A stretch of 64,000 nucleotides of DNA from Saprospiraceae bacterium (GTDB lineage Bacteria; Bacteroidota; Bacteroidia; Chitinophagales; Saprospiraceae): NCBI GenBank assembly GCA_016717145.1, contig JADKGD010000074.1:109504-173503 (forward strand). The letters are read 5' to 3'. The notes below the pieces were generated by a model. That model saw only the letters and a program-made list of their open reading frames with translations. It was not told where the DNA came from and did no database searches. Position 1 is the first letter of the stretch. Every line of letters starts with the position of its first letter. Position numbers and translations under genes: made by a program. This document shows positions 38,103-49,145 of this stretch, in pieces.

Positions 38103-40511
38103 ATGAAGTTAAATTTAACAATCATTGTTTTTAGCCTTTTTATTTCTAATATTCATACACAAACCTCTGTTAAAGGCTCGGTAATTGATGAAACAGGCAT
38201 ACCACTTTCTTTTGTATCAATAGCTTTGCTTCATGCTAAAGACTCTCTATTGGAACTTGGATGTCTTACAGATATTAATGGCAGCTTTATTATTGAAAAT
38301 GTCAAACCAGGAAATTATCGTATCCTGGCTTCATATATTGGTTATGACAATGTATTTAGCAATATTTTTGAATTAAAATCAGAAAATAAAACCGCCACTG
38401 TAGACATTAAGTTCTTGCAAAAGGGCATTTTACTTGAGGAAACCGTCATAATAGCTAAACGGCCATTTTTGGAACAAAAGGCAGATCGGCTGATTGTCAA
38501 TGTCGCAAGTAGCGCTATAGCAGCAGGAGGCACTGCAATGGAGATTTTACAAAAGGTGCCTGGCGTGGTCATTATTCAAGACAAAGTCACTATTGGAGGT
38601 AGTCAAAATCTTCAGATTTGGATTGACGGTAAGGCTTCTCCTTACACTGACATGAATTCGGCTTTAAGAGATATGCCCGGTGATCAAATAGAAAAAATTG
38701 AGCTTATAACCCAACCAGGTGCCCAATTTGATGCTGCAGGTGGTCCTATTTTAAATATTGTTCTCAAAAGGAATGCCGACCTTGGATTCAAGGGAACAGC
38801 AGCACTTACACTCGGTGGGTTTAGGGTAAACCAGGCAGATGTCGATGCCGGCAAAGAAAATTATTATAGGGTTAATCCATCTCTGAATCTTACTTATAGA
38901 AGTGGGAAAATCAATCTATTTAGTAACGCAAGCTATAATCAAGGAGACTATTTTACGGTAATCAAGGTAGATAGAAATATTAACACTGAAATATATAAAA
39001 GCAAAAGTATAGACAGGGTTGATTATACATTTAGCAATATTAGAGTGGGTGGTGACTATTATGTTAATGACAAAACTACCATTGGTACAGTTTTCAGGAC
39101 ATGGCAAAGAACCGGAAATGGAAAAAGTTTTAATAAAACAAATGTCTTTGATCAAAATGAAACTATTCTTTATTCAACATTTATTACAGAAAATGCCAGT
39201 GATTCCAAAAGGAGTGGTTCTTATGGTAATATTAATATTAAACATGACATTAAGGTAAAAACCGGCCAAAGTTTGAACCTTGACATTGACTATAATAGAT
39301 TTAACACCAGAAACATTAACAACCTGCAAATCTATCCAAATGACCTGCCATCATCCATATCCTATTCAACACAGGATATTGATCAACCGGTAAATATTTG
39401 GGTAGGAAAATTTGATTACAAACATCCGATAGACTCTACCTTCAAAATAGAGACCGGAATTAAAACAAGTTTTGCTTCGGTTAACAATAAGCTTAATTTC
39501 TACCGAAACAATTTCATTTCTGTTAATGAATCCAATAACTTTCTATATAAAGAAAATATTAATGCTGCCTACATTAATCTTCAAAAATCCATTTCAAATT
39601 TTGAAATAAATGCTGGATTAAGGGCAGAACAAACTATTATCACGGGCAAATCAATGGATATTTTGGTTCTGGATAGAAATTACACCCAGTTATTTCCGAG
39701 TGCGAGTGCATTGTATCATTTAAATAAAAATCTGGGCATACAATCTTCATATTCAAGAAGAGTCAATCGACCTGGATTTCAACAACAAAACCCATTCTCA
39801 TATTTTATTGATTCCCTGACTTATACTAGAGGGAATCCCAGGTTAAAGCCTGAAATTGTGAATACAGCACAACTTAATTTGACATTTGACAATCAACCTT
39901 TTATAGGAATTGCTTATTACAAAACAAACGATGTGATCATTGAGAATGCGCCAAAATTGGAAGGCACACGCACATTTGCAAGTGCTGAAAACCTTGCAAA
40001 TCAAACAAGGGTCGAAATTCAGCTTAATTTCCCTATTAAAATTGGAAAGATAATTGATGGTTTTGGCGGCAACCAGGCTATTTACAACTCCTATAATGCA
40101 ACATATCAAGATATTAAATATGAAGCAAAAAGATGGCATTGGCTTGCATATTGGCAGATAAATGCCTTATTGCCAAAAGATATCAAATTGGAATTTGGTG
40201 GTTTCTATATGACAAAATTCCTTGAAGAGTTTCTAACCATTAATAATATAGCCGGCTTAAACTTCGGTGTATCAAAAACATTTGCAGATAAGCGTGGTCG
40301 AATAGCCTTGAGTTTTAATGATATTCTATATTCACAAAATACCAACGCAGTCATCAATTTTAGTAATGTTAATGTCAATTATTTCCAAAGGGAATATTCC
40401 AGACAAATTAGACTTACGTGCAGTTACCAATTTGGGAATACAAAAGTCAAAAATCAGAACGGTAGAAGCAATGCATCTGAAAGTGAATCTTCAAGGGTTA
40501 AAATTGATTGA
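38103..40511 (+). CDS. Outer-membrane beta-barrel family protein (TonB-receptor-like)
   Basis: 802 aa. A signal peptide (VFSLFISNIHT) is followed by Gln. A carboxypeptidase-regulatory-like domain lies at about 23-105 (KGSVIDETGIPLSFVSIALL), a plug-like region at 115-225 (TAMEILQKVPGVVI, ILNIVLKRNAD) and a long barrel after that. The barrel motif SYSRRVNRPGFQQQNPFSYF with RGNPRLKPE is typical of the outer-membrane beta-barrel family related to TonB receptors. The C-terminus is polar rather than aromatic. Ligand unknown. Confidence 0.85.
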   Translation: MKLNLTIIVFSLFISNIHTQTSVKGSVIDETGIPLSFVSIALLHAKDSLLELGCLTDINGSFIIENVKPGNYRILASYIGYDNVFSNIFELKSENKTATVDIKFLQKGILLEETVIIAKRPFLEQKADRLIVNVASSAIAAGGTAMEILQKVPGVVIIQDKVTIGGSQNLQIWIDGKASPYTDMNSALRDMPGDQIEKIELITQPGAQFDAAGGPILNIVLKRNADLGFKGTAALTLGGFRVNQADVDAGKENYYRVNPSLNLTYRSGKINLFSNASYNQGDYFTVIKVDRNINTEIYKSKSIDRVDYTFSNIRVGGDYYVNDKTTIGTVFRTWQRTGNGKSFNKTNVFDQNETILYSTFITENASDSKRSGSYGNINIKHDIKVKTGQSLNLDIDYNRFNTRNINNLQIYPNDLPSSISYSTQDIDQPVNIWVGKFDYKHPIDSTFKIETGIKTSFASVNNKLNFYRNNFISVNESNNFLYKENINAAYINLQKSISNFEINAGLRAEQTIITGKSMDILVLDRNYTQLFPSASALYHLNKNLGIQSSYSRRVNRPGFQQQNPFSYFIDSLTYTRGNPRLKPEIVNTAQLNLTFDNQPFIGIAYYKTNDVIIENAPKLEGTRTFASAENLANQTRVEIQLNFPIKIGKIIDGFGGNQAIYNSYNATYQDIKYEAKRWHWLAYWQINALLPKDIKLEFGGFYMTKFLEEFLTINNIAGLNFGVSKTFADKRGRIALSFNDILYSQNTNAVINFSNVNVNYFQREYSRQIRLTCSYQFGNTKVKNQNGRSNASESESSRVKID

Positions 40512-40729
40512 TATTTCCGCACAAAGGTTAAAATCACTGCACCTAGATATTATTTAAATTCCAAGTTATAAATCTGAACCAGAGTACAATAATATTGCCC
40601 AATTTACACATTTAATAAACATAAAAATATTGCTATATCGCTTGATTAATTAATCAGTGAACAAAAAGTAAATAAGATTGGTTTCTTATGCAATCAGAGC
40701 AATTTTTTAATACGCTTAAATTACAAAAC

Positions 40730-41572
40730 ATGCGATTATCCACTGTAAGTTTTTTTTTAATTGTTGTTTCTGTTCAAGTCATGGATGCACAATCTATTTC
40801 TTGTTGTAAAATGAGCTCAGTTCAGGAATTTGCTACCCTCGGTAAAGACTTGAGCTTTGTAATGATGCATGAAGAACCCCTACCTTTCACCTTATTTAAT
40901 CCAAAAGGAAAAACAATTCATTTTTCTGTCGAAAGTGGCCCTGTTGGTCAGGGTTATTATATTGCCGGCAAAAAAGATGTCTATAAGTGGATTTTTGTGA
41001 TTCAGGAATGGTGGGGCTTGAACGACTTTATCAGAAACGAAGCCGATAAACTCCACGAAAAAACATTTCCCGATTATCATATCCTGGCATTGGATATGTA
41101 CGATGGTAAAGTGGCTGCTACCCGTGAGGAAGCCGCAAGCTTAATGCAGGAAGCAAAGCCAGAGAGATTGGAAAACATTATTAAAGGGGCTTCAATATTA
41201 ACCGGGGAAAAAGCAAAAATTGCAACAATAGGATGGTGTTTTGGTGGTGCCTGGTCAAATAAATGTGCTGTTTTACTAGGTGAAAAATCATCTGCCTGTG
41301 TCATGTATTATGGTATGCCCATAAAAGATGAAGCTCAGCTTACATTAATTGGAGCACCGGTTCTGGGTATTTTTGCTGATAAAGATGGTTGGATAACCCC
41401 AGCCATAGTAGCTGAATTTAAATCAAAGATGGAAAAATTGGGAAAAAGTATTGTCGTATATGGATATGACGCAGACCATGCATTTGCAAACCCTAGTAAC
41501 CCGAAATTTAATAAAGTTTTTGCAGAGGATGCCTGGGTAAAAACAATTGCATTTCTTAAAAAATATTTGTAA
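40730..41572 (+). CDS. Exported dienelactone hydrolase-family protein
   Basis: Alpha/beta hydrolase with the DLH Cys-Asp-His triad: Cys in IGWCFGGAWS, Asp in FADKDGWITP and His in YDADHAFANP. Start MRLSTVSFFLIVVSVQVMDA at 40730 gives a clean signal peptide with Gln at +1; ATG 40688 in the same frame would extend it by 14 residues. Substrate unknown. It is 27 bp upstream of bshC. Confidence 0.82.
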   Translation: MRLSTVSFFLIVVSVQVMDAQSISCCKMSSVQEFATLGKDLSFVMMHEEPLPFTLFNPKGKTIHFSVESGPVGQGYYIAGKKDVYKWIFVIQEWWGLNDFIRNEADKLHEKTFPDYHILALDMYDGKVAATREEAASLMQEAKPERLENIIKGASILTGEKAKIATIGWCFGGAWSNKCAVLLGEKSSACVMYYGMPIKDEAQLTLIGAPVLGIFADKDGWITPAIVAEFKSKMEKLGKSIVVYGYDADHAFANPSNPKFNKVFAEDAWVKTIAFLKKYL

Positions 41573-41599
41573 ACAAATTTACTTACCTCAAAAATTATT

Positions 41600-43185
41600 A
41601 TGCAAATTTCAAAAGTTAGTTTTGAAAATATTTCAGCATTGTCATATAAAGATGTTTTTTATCAGAAGCATACAAAAGAACTTGATTCCTTTTATGCTTT
41701 TGAACCTAACCAAGCTGGTCTCGATCAGGCAATTGCAAAACGTAGTTCATATCCTGTAGACAGAATTTTGTTAAACTCAGTTCTTAATGAGAAATACAAA
41801 AAAATTAAAGCTTCTGATCTTCAAAATTATAACGTAGAATTACTGTTACAGGAAAAAACATTTACCGTTGTCACAGCGCATCAACCCTTAATTCTTGGCG
41901 GACCTGCTTTTTACTTTTATAAAATCTGCTCTATAATAAATCTTTGTAAATCATTAAAAAGAACCCACCCTGATTTTAATTTTATTCCAGTATTTGTAAC
42001 CGGCTCAGAGGACCATGATTTTGACGAAATTAAAGGTATTCAACTTTTTGGAAAGTCATTGGAATGGCAAACGGAAGAAAAGGGACCAGTCGGAAGATTT
42101 TCTACTGAAGGAATATCTGAAATCATACAGCAAGTCAGTTTAATTATGGGATCGACTGAAAGTGCATTAAAACTAATCAACATTTTTAATGATTCCTTGC
42201 GTGATTCAGAAATTTATAATGATTTTGTATTTAACTGGATCAATGCCATTTTCGGGCAATATGGATTACTGGTATTCAATATGGATGATGATCGAATAAA
42301 ACGTAGTTTCATTCCTATGATGCAGCTGGAAATAACTGAACGTATAAGCGAAAAGCTAGTTGTTGATACCCAACAAAACTTTTACATTTCAATTTCAAAC
42401 CTCAGGCATTTGCAAGGGATGTAAACTTATTTTACATGGCCGACCAATCAAGGGAAAGAATTTATTTTGAAGATGGAAAGTATAAAATTGTCAATTCCAA
42501 CCTTTCATTTTCGCTTGAAAGTATGCTTGATGAATTACATACAAATCCTGAGCGATTTAGTCCGAATGTGATAATGAGACCAATTTTTCAGGAATTTGTA
42601 CTGCCGAATATTGCTTATGTAGGTGGCGGCGGAGAAGTATCTTATTGGTTGGAAAGAAAGCAACAATTTGAGTATTTTGGTGTATTTTATCCCTGTATCA
42701 TAAGGCGGAATTCGGTTATGCTTATTCCTAAAAATATTCAAAAAATACTTGAAAAATTACACATCAAGGAAGAAGATTTATTAAAAGATGAGGATAAGTT
42801 GATCACTTCCTATCTTGAAAATGTGTCAGATGCTGACTTGCATTTAAAACAGGAATTAGCATTATTAAATGATATTTATCACAAAATAGCTGAAAAAGCA
42901 AAAGCTGTTGATCCTACTTTGGAACCATTTGTTTTGAGTGAGGCCTCTAAAGTAATAAAATTGACTGAATCCATAGAAGCCAGGATTAAAAGATCATTAA
43001 AACAAAAAGAAGAAACATCAGTCAACCAGATAAAAGCTGTTAAATCAAAACTATTTCCAAATCATAGCCTACAGGAAAGAACAGATAGTTTATTACAATA
43101 CCTGGTAACGGAAAAAGATTTACTATCTGATTTAATTAATGAACTGGATCCCTTGGAAAAAGAACTTCTATTCATTTACCTCTGA
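41600..43185 (+). CDS. bshC: Bacillithiol biosynthesis cysteine-adding enzyme BshC, one frameshift
   Basis: Adds Cys to GlcN-malate to make bacillithiol. The N-terminal part reads VVTAHQPLILGGPAFYFYKI and VTGSEDHDFDEI. An indel near 42380-42390 breaks the frame; corrected, the protein continues KPQAFARDVNLFYMADQSRERI, which is the conserved BshC middle motif. The rest is VGGGGEVSYWLERKQQFEYF and a C-terminal coiled coil (about residues 400-510). Joined length about 528 aa is normal. Its last 18 bp overlap the end of accD on the other strand. Confidence 0.92.
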
Positions 43186-44046
43186 CATTTCGACGTCAGA
43201 TTTTTTTACATCAAAACATGTAAGCAGATCAGTCAATTTACTTTTTAGTTCTTTTCTATGTACTATAAAGTCAAGAAATCCATGTTCCAGTAAATATTCG
43301 GATGTCTGAAATCCCTCGGGAAGGTCTCTTTTTATGGTTTCCTTTATAACTCTGGGCCCTGCAAAACCAATCAAAGCCTCCGGTTCAGCAAAATTAATGT
43401 CTCCAAGCATGGCATATGAGGCAGTTACTCCACCTGTGGTTGGATCTGTCATAAATGATAAATACGGTATACCCTTTCGTGCAAGTAAAGTCAGTTTTGC
43501 AGATGTTTTTGCCATTTGCATCAAGGAGAACGCAGACTCCATCATGCGTGCACCACCTGATTTAGAAATAATCATTAAAGGAGTTTTATTTTCTAAACAA
43601 TAATCAATTGACCTGGATATCTTTTCGCCTACCACTGAGCCCATTGATCCTCCGATAAATCCAAAATCCATACAGGCCACTACCAGAGGGAGTTTATTTA
43701 TTTTACCTACACCAACTGACATAGAATCCTTTAAATTTGTTTTTTTATATGCATCAATTAGTCTGTCTTCATATGATTTAACGTCTTTAAATCCAAGCAT
43801 ATCAACAGATACAATTTCATCAAACATTCTGGTATACTTTCCGTCAAAAAGTATATCAAAATAATCATTAGAATTGATACGGGTGTGATAGTCACATTTA
43901 GGACAAATGTAAATATTTTCACGTAAGTCTTTCACAGTAGTCATCTCACTGCATCTGGTACATTTGTGCCAAAGCCCGTCAGGAGTTTCTTTCTTGTTTT
44001 TAGTTGCAGTTTGTATACCTTCTTTTAGTCTTTTGAACCAACTCAT
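43168..44046 (-). CDS. accD: Acetyl-CoA carboxylase carboxyltransferase subunit beta
   Basis: Transfers CO2 from carboxybiotin to acetyl-CoA, committing step of fatty-acid synthesis. 292 aa. A zinc ribbon (HKCTRCSEM ... YICPKCDYH) at about 27-50 is followed by the carboxyltransferase domain with FGFIGGSMGSVVGEKI, SGGARMMESAFSLMQMAKT and GFAGPRVIKETI. Tail-to-tail overlap with bshC. Confidence 0.96.
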   Translation of the reverse strand: MSWFKRLKEGIQTATKNKKETPDGLWHKCTRCSEMTTVKDLRENIYICPKCDYHTRINSNDYFDILFDGKYTRMFDEIVSVDMLGFKDVKSYEDRLIDAYKKTNLKDSMSVGVGKINKLPLVVACMDFGFIGGSMGSVVGEKISRSIDYCLENKTPLMIISKSGGARMMESAFSLMQMAKTSAKLTLLARKGIPYLSFMTDPTTGGVTASYAMLGDINFAEPEALIGFAGPRVIKETIKRDLPEGFQTSEYLLEHGFLDFIVHRKELKSKLTDLLTCFDVKKSDVEMSEVNE

Positions 44047-44303
44047 TTTACTATTTTATGGGGCTACAGAAAAAGTGAAACATAAATGAATAACGACACA
44101 AAAATAGGAATATAGCTCAAGCTTTCTTAGTCAAAGAGGGGATTTTAATATATAAATAATTAACACATATCTTAATTTCTAGTAAACAGTTACTTATGAC
44201 TTAGTAAAATTAGATTATCCGACTTGACCTTTTAAAACTCTATTAAAATATTATAAGATTAAGTGAATATAAAATGAGATCACTAAGTCTCTAGAGATTG
44301 GAT

Positions 44304-46910
44304 TTATCGAATGATCATAAATTTTGTTGTGTGTTTGAACTGATCGTTTTTACATTGCAATATATATGCTCCTGTGATCAATTCTGTTACAGATAATTCA
44401 GTCACAGCCGAATACTGACTAAGCACGCCTGATTTAAAAACCTTACCCATGAGATCTACTATCTCGTAAGAGATCTCTTTGGACATTTCCAAAGGACTGG
44501 AAATTTGAATCTTGTCAGATGCCGGGTTTGGAATTAATGTAAAAAAATCACCCATAACTGCCTCTGTAGACCCTACTGCATTCTCGAATATGGCTACCAA
44601 GGTATCAGATCCAATAATTTCTACTTCGGTTTTGGTAGTCAGGTCATTAGAAAAGATTGATTGCCCGGAAGTGCTCTCCCATCTTATAAACTTACCTGCT
44701 CCATTGGATGTTGCCTCGAGGTGATTTACCATATTCCCAAAATAACTACCTTTCCAGGGTATATCAAAATGAGTTAATGTATTCAATTTAATAGAGGCAC
44801 TGTTTGGTGGTCTTGTAACTATGGTTACATCAAAGGGTCCGGTAAGATTATAACATTCTACCAGGCCATTTCCTATCCTTCCGCATCTTTCACCAACAAA
44901 AGACCGTAAATATGCAACATTCTCTTCCCATTCTTTTATGGTGCCACCCCATCTATTGATATGTCTTGACATTTCCGGGCGTATAATTGACACCATACTA
45001 TCCAAAGTACTAATCATATTTTCGCAACTAAAAGCAGTATTTAACATATCTGCGTATCTACTGTAATAAAGATTCTTAAAATCATCATTTTCATTTAATA
45101 GTTTTAAAAATATTTTTTCGTGTTTACCCAAATCAGGAAATATATAAAATGAATCTCCCTCAAAATAGACCCAATTTCCATTAATGAACATAGAGTCCGC
45201 AGGATAATTAATCAAGGTGGTATCAGCGGGAAAAAATTCATCCATAAAATCGCTAATGGCATCCAAATCACAAGCTTTTGCATTAATTGAGATATCAGGC
45301 ACCCCTGAATAATTAATATAATAATCAAAAGTAGCATCGTTATCCCACATCACATAGCCCCACTTCTTATGACCACCGGATGCTTTCATTCCTCGCCACC
45401 AAGCTGTATTATAATTCATCCAATCAGATGACACTACACTAAGATTAGCGATCATATAGTCCATTAAACTAATGATATCCAATTTAGATTTTATTCGATC
45501 GTATAGAACCGGCTGAGCTACATCACCATTCAATATTTCATCTCTAAATGCTATCCAATCTAGTATAGATTTTTCCTCACCGTATTCTGCCCAACTAGAT
45601 CCCCAAGTCTTTAGAAATTGAATATCGTACTTATCCTGATTATAAGTATAATCGATATAATCATGATCATCAGGTTTTTCACGAATGGTGTAAACACCCC
45701 AATATTTTCCATTTAAAAAAAGTAAACATCGTTCAACTGCGCGTACATCCATATGCATATCTGATTTCTGAACCAGCGTATGTACATATTCATCGCGGAT
45801 GTGTGTGCTCCCTTTATGAACAGCATCATCGACAGCTGGATAATTGTCATCTCCCGAAGCTCTGAAAATTATTCTCTGGAAATCCGCTCTATCAGAATAT
45901 GAAAATAATTTTAGCGGGATACCTGAACTATAACCCATTTCGTCCCTTGAAATCCAATCAAGACTGCGTTGATCATTCACCCAACTATCCTGCCCGTGGC
46001 TATCAAGTTCTCCATAAGAAACACTTTGCCTGACACCATCTTTATCAAATACTTCAAGAGAACTGATTGGGTTTAACTCTCTATCTCCTCCTGCCAATTT
46101 AAGAGCATCTTCAGAAGCCACTGAAAATATGGGCAATGAAGAAACAGGCTCGTTTATAAAAAATGTCTTGAAATCAACAAATCCGGGCAGGATATCAGGA
46201 TTAGTTGAAAATAACCGGGCTTTAAATACAGCCGTTTTTATCAGCTTTACTTCTGCGGTATACACTTTTGAGGAGCTAATTGGAAGGCTACCATTAGTAG
46301 TATATCTTATGATATAATCAGGTGCATTTTCAACATTGACATTAATGGTAGATGCATAGAAGCCGGATTCATTTATAATGGTCGGTTTGGGTGTATAAGC
46401 ATCAAACTTAGCAACATTATTATTAGTGGTCATTAATGTTGGTTCCACACAAATCTTATAAAAACCGTTTCCATCTAATGATTTACACATCGAGTGACCC
46501 AATTGGGTTATTTTTAAAGGCGTCTTTTCGATTAAAACCCCGTTATTATCCGATAGTACCACAAACTCTTCATCATTAGTTTGAGAAAATTTAAAATTTG
46601 TGTGATAATGTCCATCTTTTGATTCGTCTCTTCCTGAAACCCAAATGATCAAAAATCCTTTGCCTTCTATTTTTATACCGTTCGGCAATTTCCATTTTTT
46701 TGGATTAGCTTCTTTGTCAGAAAGATACCAGCCACTAAGTTCAACAACATTTTCAGTTGCGTTATATAATTCTATCCAATCTTCATATTTACTATAATTA
46801 TCTTCAAAACTTCTAAGATTTGAGGCTGAATATTCATTAATAACTACCTGAGCATGAAATGGTAAATAGCTAATTACCCATAGAAACAAAAGAATGTAAA
46901 TATTTTTCAT
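44304..46910 (-). CDS. CotH-kinase and lamin-tail domain protein with T9SS sorting signal
   Basis: Large secreted protein, 868 aa. The signal peptide ends PFHA with Gln at +1. A lamin-tail domain (INEYSASNLRSFEDNYSKYEDWIEL) is followed by a chitobiase-like Ig segment (YTTNGSLPISSSKVY), a CotH-type domain at about 300-600 (FRASGDDNYP, IREKPDDHDYIDY, WGYVMWDNDATFDYY) and a T9SS sorting domain (LIPNPASDKIQI to KFMIIR). CotH proteins can be atypical protein kinases; whether this one is active is unknown. Upstream 44047-44303 shows nothing recognisable beyond intergenic DNA. Confidence 0.88.
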   Translation of the reverse strand: MKNIYILLFLWVISYLPFHAQVVINEYSASNLRSFEDNYSKYEDWIELYNATENVVELSGWYLSDKEANPKKWKLPNGIKIEGKGFLIIWVSGRDESKDGHYHTNFKFSQTNDEEFVVLSDNNGVLIEKTPLKITQLGHSMCKSLDGNGFYKICVEPTLMTTNNNVAKFDAYTPKPTIINESGFYASTINVNVENAPDYIIRYTTNGSLPISSSKVYTAEVKLIKTAVFKARLFSTNPDILPGFVDFKTFFINEPVSSLPIFSVASEDALKLAGGDRELNPISSLEVFDKDGVRQSVSYGELDSHGQDSWVNDQRSLDWISRDEMGYSSGIPLKLFSYSDRADFQRIIFRASGDDNYPAVDDAVHKGSTHIRDEYVHTLVQKSDMHMDVRAVERCLLFLNGKYWGVYTIREKPDDHDYIDYTYNQDKYDIQFLKTWGSSWAEYGEEKSILDWIAFRDEILNGDVAQPVLYDRIKSKLDIISLMDYMIANLSVVSSDWMNYNTAWWRGMKASGGHKKWGYVMWDNDATFDYYINYSGVPDISINAKACDLDAISDFMDEFFPADTTLINYPADSMFINGNWVYFEGDSFYIFPDLGKHEKIFLKLLNENDDFKNLYYSRYADMLNTAFSCENMISTLDSMVSIIRPEMSRHINRWGGTIKEWEENVAYLRSFVGERCGRIGNGLVECYNLTGPFDVTIVTRPPNSASIKLNTLTHFDIPWKGSYFGNMVNHLEATSNGAGKFIRWESTSGQSIFSNDLTTKTEVEIIGSDTLVAIFENAVGSTEAVMGDFFTLIPNPASDKIQISSPLEMSKEISYEIVDLMGKVFKSGVLSQYSAVTELSVTELITGAYILQCKNDQFKHTTKFMIIR

Positions 46911-47081
46911 AAAAATCTTTAATTAATCGCACAAAGTAAAAAGTATCTGATTACTAAATTGCAGAATAGAACTAAATTGTTGTAGCGGATACAAATTTAA
47001 ATAAAAAATGGGGCAATGTTTTTAAATTTTAAGACATTTGTGCAGGAAATTAAATTTCAATCAGTGCCATAACAACAAAAT

Positions 47082-47900
47082 ATGTCTGTTGCAAAAAAAG
47101 AAATAAAAAGAATTACTACACATGTACTTTTAGCTATGAAGGAAAAAGGGGAAAAAATCTCCATGTTAACTGCTTATGATTATAGTATGGCGAGAATTCT
47201 TGATGCGGCTGGTATCGACATTTTACTTGTCGGTGATTCGGCTTCCAATGTGATGGCAGGGCATGAAACAACACTACCTATCACCCTTGAACAAATGATT
47301 TATCATGCCCAATCCGTCATCAGGGCTGTAGATAGGGCTTTCGTGGTGGTAGATCTCCCGTTTGGATCATACCAGGGAAATAGTACGAAAGCATTAAACT
47401 CTGCAATAGCCATCATGAAAGAATCAGGAGCTCATGCGGTAAAACTTGAAGGAGGATCGGAAATTGAAGATTCTGTCAGAAGAATTCTCTCTGCTGGTGT
47501 TCCTGTCATGGGACATCTGGGGCTGACTCCCCAAAGCATCTACAAATTTGGAACCTATTCAGTTAGGGCCAAAGAAGAAGTAGAAGCTGAAAAATTAATA
47601 AGTGATGCCAAATTATTGCAGGAACTAGGTTGCTTTGCTATTGTGCTGGAAAAAATACCTGCTTCCCTGGGCAAGAAAGTTTCAGAAGCGCTTACCATTC
47701 CTGTCATAGGAATTGGCGCTGGTAATGGTACAGACGGCCAGGTATTGGTTGTTCATGATGTATTGGGTTTAACAAAAGATTTTAATCCAAGGTTTTTGAG
47801 GCGATATTTAAATTTATTTGAAACCATCCAAGTGGCTGTAGGTCAATATATTGCAGACGTTAAGTCAGGTGACTTCCCTAATTCAGAAGAACAATATTAA
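47082..47900 (+). CDS. panB: 3-methyl-2-oxobutanoate hydroxymethyltransferase
   Basis: First committed enzyme of pantothenate synthesis; transfers a hydroxymethyl group to 2-oxoisovalerate. 272 aa. KISMLTAYDYSMARILDAAG, LVGDSASNVMAGHETTLPIT, GHLGLTPQS and IGIGAGNGTDGQVLVVHD are diagnostic, including the metal-binding Asp in VGDS. mltG starts 1 bp after its stop. Confidence 0.96.
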   Translation: MSVAKKEIKRITTHVLLAMKEKGEKISMLTAYDYSMARILDAAGIDILLVGDSASNVMAGHETTLPITLEQMIYHAQSVIRAVDRAFVVVDLPFGSYQGNSTKALNSAIAIMKESGAHAVKLEGGSEIEDSVRRILSAGVPVMGHLGLTPQSIYKFGTYSVRAKEEVEAEKLISDAKLLQELGCFAIVLEKIPASLGKKVSEALTIPVIGIGAGNGTDGQVLVVHDVLGLTKDFNPRFLRRYLNLFETIQVAVGQYIADVKSGDFPNSEEQY

Positions 47901-47901
47901 A

Positions 47902-48948
47902 ATGGTGAAAAGCAAGGTAGGGTTAAAGAGAATAATAATCAGCACTGGTTTTGGGCTACTGCTTTGTGCTGGAATTTATTTTTATTTAGGGCGTGCTTTG
48001 TGGAGCCCAAACGTCAAATTGCAAAATGAAAACAATTATATTTTGGTACCCACGAATGCATCTTTTGAAGACGTTGTTGGATTACTTAATGACCAGAATT
48101 GTCTAATCGATGAGTCTTCTTTTCGAAGAATAGCAACTTTAATGCGGTACAATAAAAATAAGGTACCTGCAGGAAGATATAAAATTGAGCAAGGATGGTC
48201 AAACAGAACATTGATTACAAAACTTAGATCCGGCGACCAGGACGCCAATCAAGTGGTTATCAATGGCGTAAGAATGATTAGCAATTTGTCAGGTGAAGCT
48301 GCCAGATATTTTGAAACAGACTCATTGGGCTTCCTTTCTTATTTAAGCAGACCTGAGACAGCGTTACAATTTGGGTTCAATTCTGATAATTTTATGACGA
48401 TGTTTATTCCAAATACATATGAAATGTTTTGGACTACAACGCCTGAAAAATTTGTTTTAAGAATGAAAAAGGAATATGATAATTATTGGACAAAAGAACG
48501 TGAAGATAAACTTAAAAAATGGAATATCGATAAAACACAAGCTTACATTGTAGCTTCCATCGTCGAAAAAGAAAGCAATTATGACCCTGAAAAATCTACA
48601 ATAGCAGGCGTCTATCTGAATAGATTAAAAACAGGAGAAAAATTGCAGGCTGATCCCACAGTAGTTTTTGCTACAGGAGAATTTGGACTTAAGAGAGTAC
48701 TATACAGTCACCTGGAAATGGACTCACCTTACAATACTTATAAATACGCTGGCTTGCCACCTGGTCCCATCTGTATGCCCTCCATAGCAAGTCTTGAAGC
48801 AGTTATCAATGCAGATTCGCATGATTATATGTTTTTTTGTGCAAAGGCTGACAATAGTGGTATACATGCTTTTGCAAAGGATTATGCCGAACATCAGAAA
48901 AATGCCAAAGCATTTGCAGATTGGATGAATCAAAATAATATTCGTTGA
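47902..48948 (+). CDS. mltG: Endolytic murein transglycosylase
   Basis: Inner-membrane YceG-type enzyme that cleaves nascent glycan strands. ATG 47902 (MVKSKVGLKRIIISTGFGLL) gives one N-terminal membrane helix; an upstream in-frame start would overlap panB. The catalytic segment YIVASIVEKESNYDPE has the conserved Glu, with AGVYLNRLKTGEKLQADPTV and YNTYKYAGLPPGPI following. About 348 aa. Near-continuous with panB, so likely cotranscribed. Confidence 0.93.
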   Translation: MVKSKVGLKRIIISTGFGLLLCAGIYFYLGRALWSPNVKLQNENNYILVPTNASFEDVVGLLNDQNCLIDESSFRRIATLMRYNKNKVPAGRYKIEQGWSNRTLITKLRSGDQDANQVVINGVRMISNLSGEAARYFETDSLGFLSYLSRPETALQFGFNSDNFMTMFIPNTYEMFWTTTPEKFVLRMKKEYDNYWTKEREDKLKKWNIDKTQAYIVASIVEKESNYDPEKSTIAGVYLNRLKTGEKLQADPTVVFATGEFGLKRVLYSHLEMDSPYNTYKYAGLPPGPICMPSIASLEAVINADSHDYMFFCAKADNSGIHAFAKDYAEHQKNAKAFADWMNQNNIR

Positions 48949-49145
48949 CATCTTTTTTAAGCGTTTTGTTTTAGCATCCGTAGGTAACAGGCATTATTTA
49001 TCTAAGCAATTTCTGTTAATTTTCTAATATCAATATCTTGAAGGCAGATTTGATACGAAAGTTTTTTTATTAGTAAAGCTATCTTCAAAGTTATAGGGTT
49101 CAGAAGTAAAAATATTCAATACTTCGAAAGGTTTCGATTACCTTA